NCBI GenBank assembly: GCA_024226515.1
Contig: JAAELQ010000162.1
Coordinates: 1-46,754, forward strand
Direction of reading: 5' to 3'
DNA: 46,754 bases
From: a bacterium
Lineage (GTDB): Bacteria; Acidobacteriota; Polarisedimenticolia; Polarisedimenticolales; Polarisedimenticolaceae
Shown piece by piece: positions 44,923 to 46,754 of this stretch (the stretch's first letter is position 1; each line of letters opens with the position of its first letter). A program made the translations under genes and the position numbers. The notes under the pieces were generated by a model, which saw only the letters and a program-made list of their open reading frames with translations, did not search any database and had not been told where the DNA came from.

Positions 44923-46148
44923 AACGACCCGCCATCGTCAGTACGGCCTCCAACCCCGGAGCGGTGACGATCACCCAGACCCTCGGACCACTGGGCATCC
45001 CGATCCACGCGCTGAGCAACATGACGCACGCCGGGGCGTTCTACTCGCGCTACACGGTCGAGCGTCACCGCACGCCGATCGGCGTCGGGGGCAGCGAGAT
45101 CCGCAACAACGTCGAGGAGCCCGAGGCGTTGCTGGACTACCTGCTGCAGCGCGTCGAGCGCGGCGTGCTGTTCCCGGGCTCGGACAACAACATCCGCTTC
45201 CTGTCGAGTCACAAGCAGGCCCTGCTGGACGCCGGCTTCGACCTCTGCATCCCCGACGCCGACGTGCTGGCCACGGCGCTGAACAAGTCCGACGTCTCGC
45301 TGTTCTGCAACGAGAACGGATTTCCCATCCCGCGCACCTGTGTCCTCGACTCCGCCGCCGACCTCGAGCGCGTGCGCGACGAACTGCAGTTCCCCATCGT
45401 GCTCAAGGGCGTGTACAAAAAGAACCACCGCCTGGTGCGCGACAAGGCCGATCTCGACGAGGTCTACGCGAACTTCATGCGCCGCTTCGCCGGTAAGACC
45501 GAGCGGACGCAGGGCGTGGCCCAGGAGTGGATCCCCGGCGGCAGCGAACGCTTCGCCAAGCTGTACGTCATGTGCGACCAGGACTCGAACGTCGTCGCGA
45601 CGCATCAGCTGCGCCGCGTGCGCGTCCACACACGCAAGGACGGCTCGCAGGGCGACACGCTGATCGCCCGCACCGAACGCATCCCCGAGATGGTCGAGCA
45701 GTGGGTGCCCTTCTATCAGAAGCTGGGCTGGGTCGGCATGGCCTCGATGGAGTGCAAGTTCGACGAGCGCGACGGCCTGTACAAGCTGATCGAGATCAAC
45801 CCGCGCCCGTGGGCCATTCTCAAGGTCTCGGTCGACTGTGGCGTCAACATCCCGCTGCTGTACTACCGGCTGGCCCAGGGAGAGGCCGTCGAGCCGGTCA
45901 CCGACTTCCGCGAGAACCAGTACTACATCCGCCTGTTCTGGGGAAACCAGGACGTCCCCGAACCGGTCGCCACGCTCGCGATGCTGCTCTATCGCCACAT
46001 CGGCATCTCCGAAGCCTTCGGCGTCTGGGCCCGCCTCCTGCGCAACCTCCCTCGCGTCTCGATCGACGTCGGTCGCCTGCGCGATCCGCTTCCCACCCTG
46101 GCGACCTTCTTTCACCACGGCGTCCGCAACTTCCGCGACTGGTTCTAG
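44919..46148 (+). CDS. ATP-grasp carboxylate-amine ligase-like enzyme
   Basis: 409 residues. The N-terminal domain (about 1-115) has a Rossmann-like opening. The ATP-grasp core includes PIVLKGVYKK with the nucleotide-binding lysine (near 166) and KLIEINPRPWA with the metal-binding E and N (near 289-294). It resembles D-aspartate ligase-like and predicted ATP-dependent carboligases. Such enzymes join an acyl phosphate to an amine and are found in cell-wall and surface-glycan loci. ATG 44919 overlaps the preceding TGA. It ends the operon; a hairpin with a T-rich tail follows within 17 bases. Confidence 0.87.
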   Translation: MKRPAIVSTASNPGAVTITQTLGPLGIPIHALSNMTHAGAFYSRYTVERHRTPIGVGGSEIRNNVEEPEALLDYLLQRVERGVLFPGSDNNIRFLSSHKQALLDAGFDLCIPDADVLATALNKSDVSLFCNENGFPIPRTCVLDSAADLERVRDELQFPIVLKGVYKKNHRLVRDKADLDEVYANFMRRFAGKTERTQGVAQEWIPGGSERFAKLYVMCDQDSNVVATHQLRRVRVHTRKDGSQGDTLIARTERIPEMVEQWVPFYQKLGWVGMASMECKFDERDGLYKLIEINPRPWAILKVSVDCGVNIPLLYYRLAQGEAVEPVTDFRENQYYIRLFWGNQDVPEPVATLAMLLYRHIGISEAFGVWARLLRNLPRVSIDVGRLRDPLPTLATFFHHGVRNFRDWF

Positions 46149-46164
46149 CCTGTGTAGTCGTGGG

Positions 46165-46190
46165 CCCGGTTCGGTTCCGGGTTGTGTTTT
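46165..46190 (+). terminator. Probable intrinsic terminator of the six-gene operon
   Basis: CCCGG (46165-46169) pairs with CCGGG (46177-46181) around a 7-base loop and is followed by TTGTGTTTT (46182-46190). It lies 17 bases after the last stop codon. The same bases form the outer edge of the long inverted repeat, so the two structures compete. Confidence 0.55.
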
Positions 46191-46462
46191 CGTTCTGGTT
46201 GCGTGTCGTTCCCGTCTGTCCCCCGGGGCGAAGGCGCGCGCCGACCCGCGCCGCCTCGGATCCGCACGGCCCGCTCACGACCGAGACCTACGCACCTGGT
46301 AGTGATTCGTGGGGACTTCCCGCGTAGGGGCCGCGTTGCCCCTCGGCCCCGGCGGCGGACCGTACGATCCGAGACGCGCGGGGCCCCGGCGCCGCGCCTA
46401 CGCCCCAGGGGACAGACGGGAACGACACGCAACCAAGACGAAAACGAACCCGGAACCGAACC
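46168..46462. repeat. Long nested inverted repeat in noncoding DNA (about 295 bases)
   Basis: The outer arms, 46168-46230 and 46401-46462, match at roughly nine of ten positions. They include a perfect 27-base pairing (46197-46223 with 46408-46434). Weaker pairing continues inward (around 46254-46273 with 46355-46376), and an inner perfect 7-base stem (46287-46293 with 46322-46328) closes the centre. No coding gene fits this stretch; open frames across it are low-complexity and mirror each other because of the repeat. It could be a MITE-like or REP-like mobile repeat, or a structured RNA. Confidence 0.8.
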
Positions 46463-46754
46463 TACTCCGCGTTCTGTTACCAGAGAACAAGGGTGGGTGG
46501 CGGACCTTCGTGCCCCGGTCGTGGTGCCGTGTGCGTCGTTCGCTTTACAAGGTTTTACAAGGCGCGTCGGCAAGCCCGAAACAGTCGGTGGGCCCCAAGT
46601 ACGGCGTGAGTGAGTTGCATCGGTAGGTCGGGTTGTTCGTGTCGGGTTCGGAATCTTGGATTGACGGGTGTCGGGTCGCCGGGGCCTCTCGAAGCCGGAG
46701 GAATCCCACACACCGGGTGACGGAGGCGGAGAGTGGAGCGCGCCGACAAGCGAA
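46463..46754. other. Noncoding tail with a 9-base direct repeat
   Basis: I see no gene here. TTTACAAGG occurs twice at 46544-46552 and 46554-46562, a period of 10 bases or one helical turn. The remaining sequence has mixed GC content, lower than its surroundings in places. It may be the start of another element beyond the window. Confidence 0.4.

Noticed and set aside
46145..46711. A 188-codon minus-strand frame in the terminal noncoding region
   Set aside because: It crosses both arms of the inverted repeat, giving mirrored low-complexity peptide, and has no ribosome-binding site or family resemblance.

Overview
The window is about 46.8 kb of very GC-rich bacterial DNA. Its content is that of a Gram-negative, surface-active environmental bacterium rather than a plasmid, phage or genomic island: type IV minor pilins, an outer-membrane barrel protein, a multihaem cytochrome, a class A penicillin-binding protein and many secreted calcium-binding repeat proteins. 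The mix of ASPIC/UnbV (CRTAC1-like) proteins, FG-GAP/VCBS arrays, lamin-tail domains, thrombospondin type 3 repeats, CotH and kynurenine 3-monooxygenase suggests an Acidobacteriota-like or similar deep-branching phylum. That placement is inference; there is no rRNA or other strong marker gene here. I saw no tRNA, rRNA, CRISPR array, insertion sequence or phage gene.

Layout. Positions 1-6.8 kb (minus strand): a secreted purple-acid-phosphatase-like metallophosphoesterase cut by the window edge, a PBP1A-type cell-wall synthase, kynurenine 3-monooxygenase with an operator-like palindrome at its promoter, and a membrane-anchored unknown. Positions 6.9-14.9 kb (plus): two translationally coupled ASPIC/UnbV proteins (the second with a TPR front end), a small zinc-ribbon protein, a GFA-family protein and a large polytopic membrane protein. 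Positions 14.9-22.8 kb: a secreted coiled-coil protein, a DUF3299-like protein, a 1119-residue FG-GAP array, a membrane-anchored unknown, a seven-haem cytochrome with TPRs and a zinc-ribbon unknown. Positions 22.9-34.6 kb: a triple lamin-tail protein, a CPBP-family membrane protein, an outer-membrane barrel and a 2380-residue CotH/lamin-tail/TSP3 protein. Positions 34.6-38.1 kb (minus): a fimT-pilV-pilW-pilX-like minor pilin operon behind a near-consensus sigma-54 promoter. Positions 38.3-46.1 kb (plus): a rhomboid protease, then a six-gene operon with every junction overlapping: flippase, membrane protein, CelD-like acyltransferase, methyltransferase, APH-like kinase and ATP-grasp ligase. The last 600 bases carry no gene but hold a roughly 295-base nested inverted repeat.

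How it fits together. Most of the coding capacity is devoted to the cell surface. A module of about 165 residues occurs once in the phosphoesterase and twice in the CotH protein, linking two distant genes. The six-gene operon is the best candidate for an undescribed pathway: its enzymes could activate, ligate, methylate and export a surface or lipid-linked molecule, but no substrate can be read from the sequence.

Limits. Starts were chosen by eye from ribosome-binding sites and overlaps. Families were recognised from motifs without any search. At this GC content nearly every real gene has long open shadow frames, which are left out.
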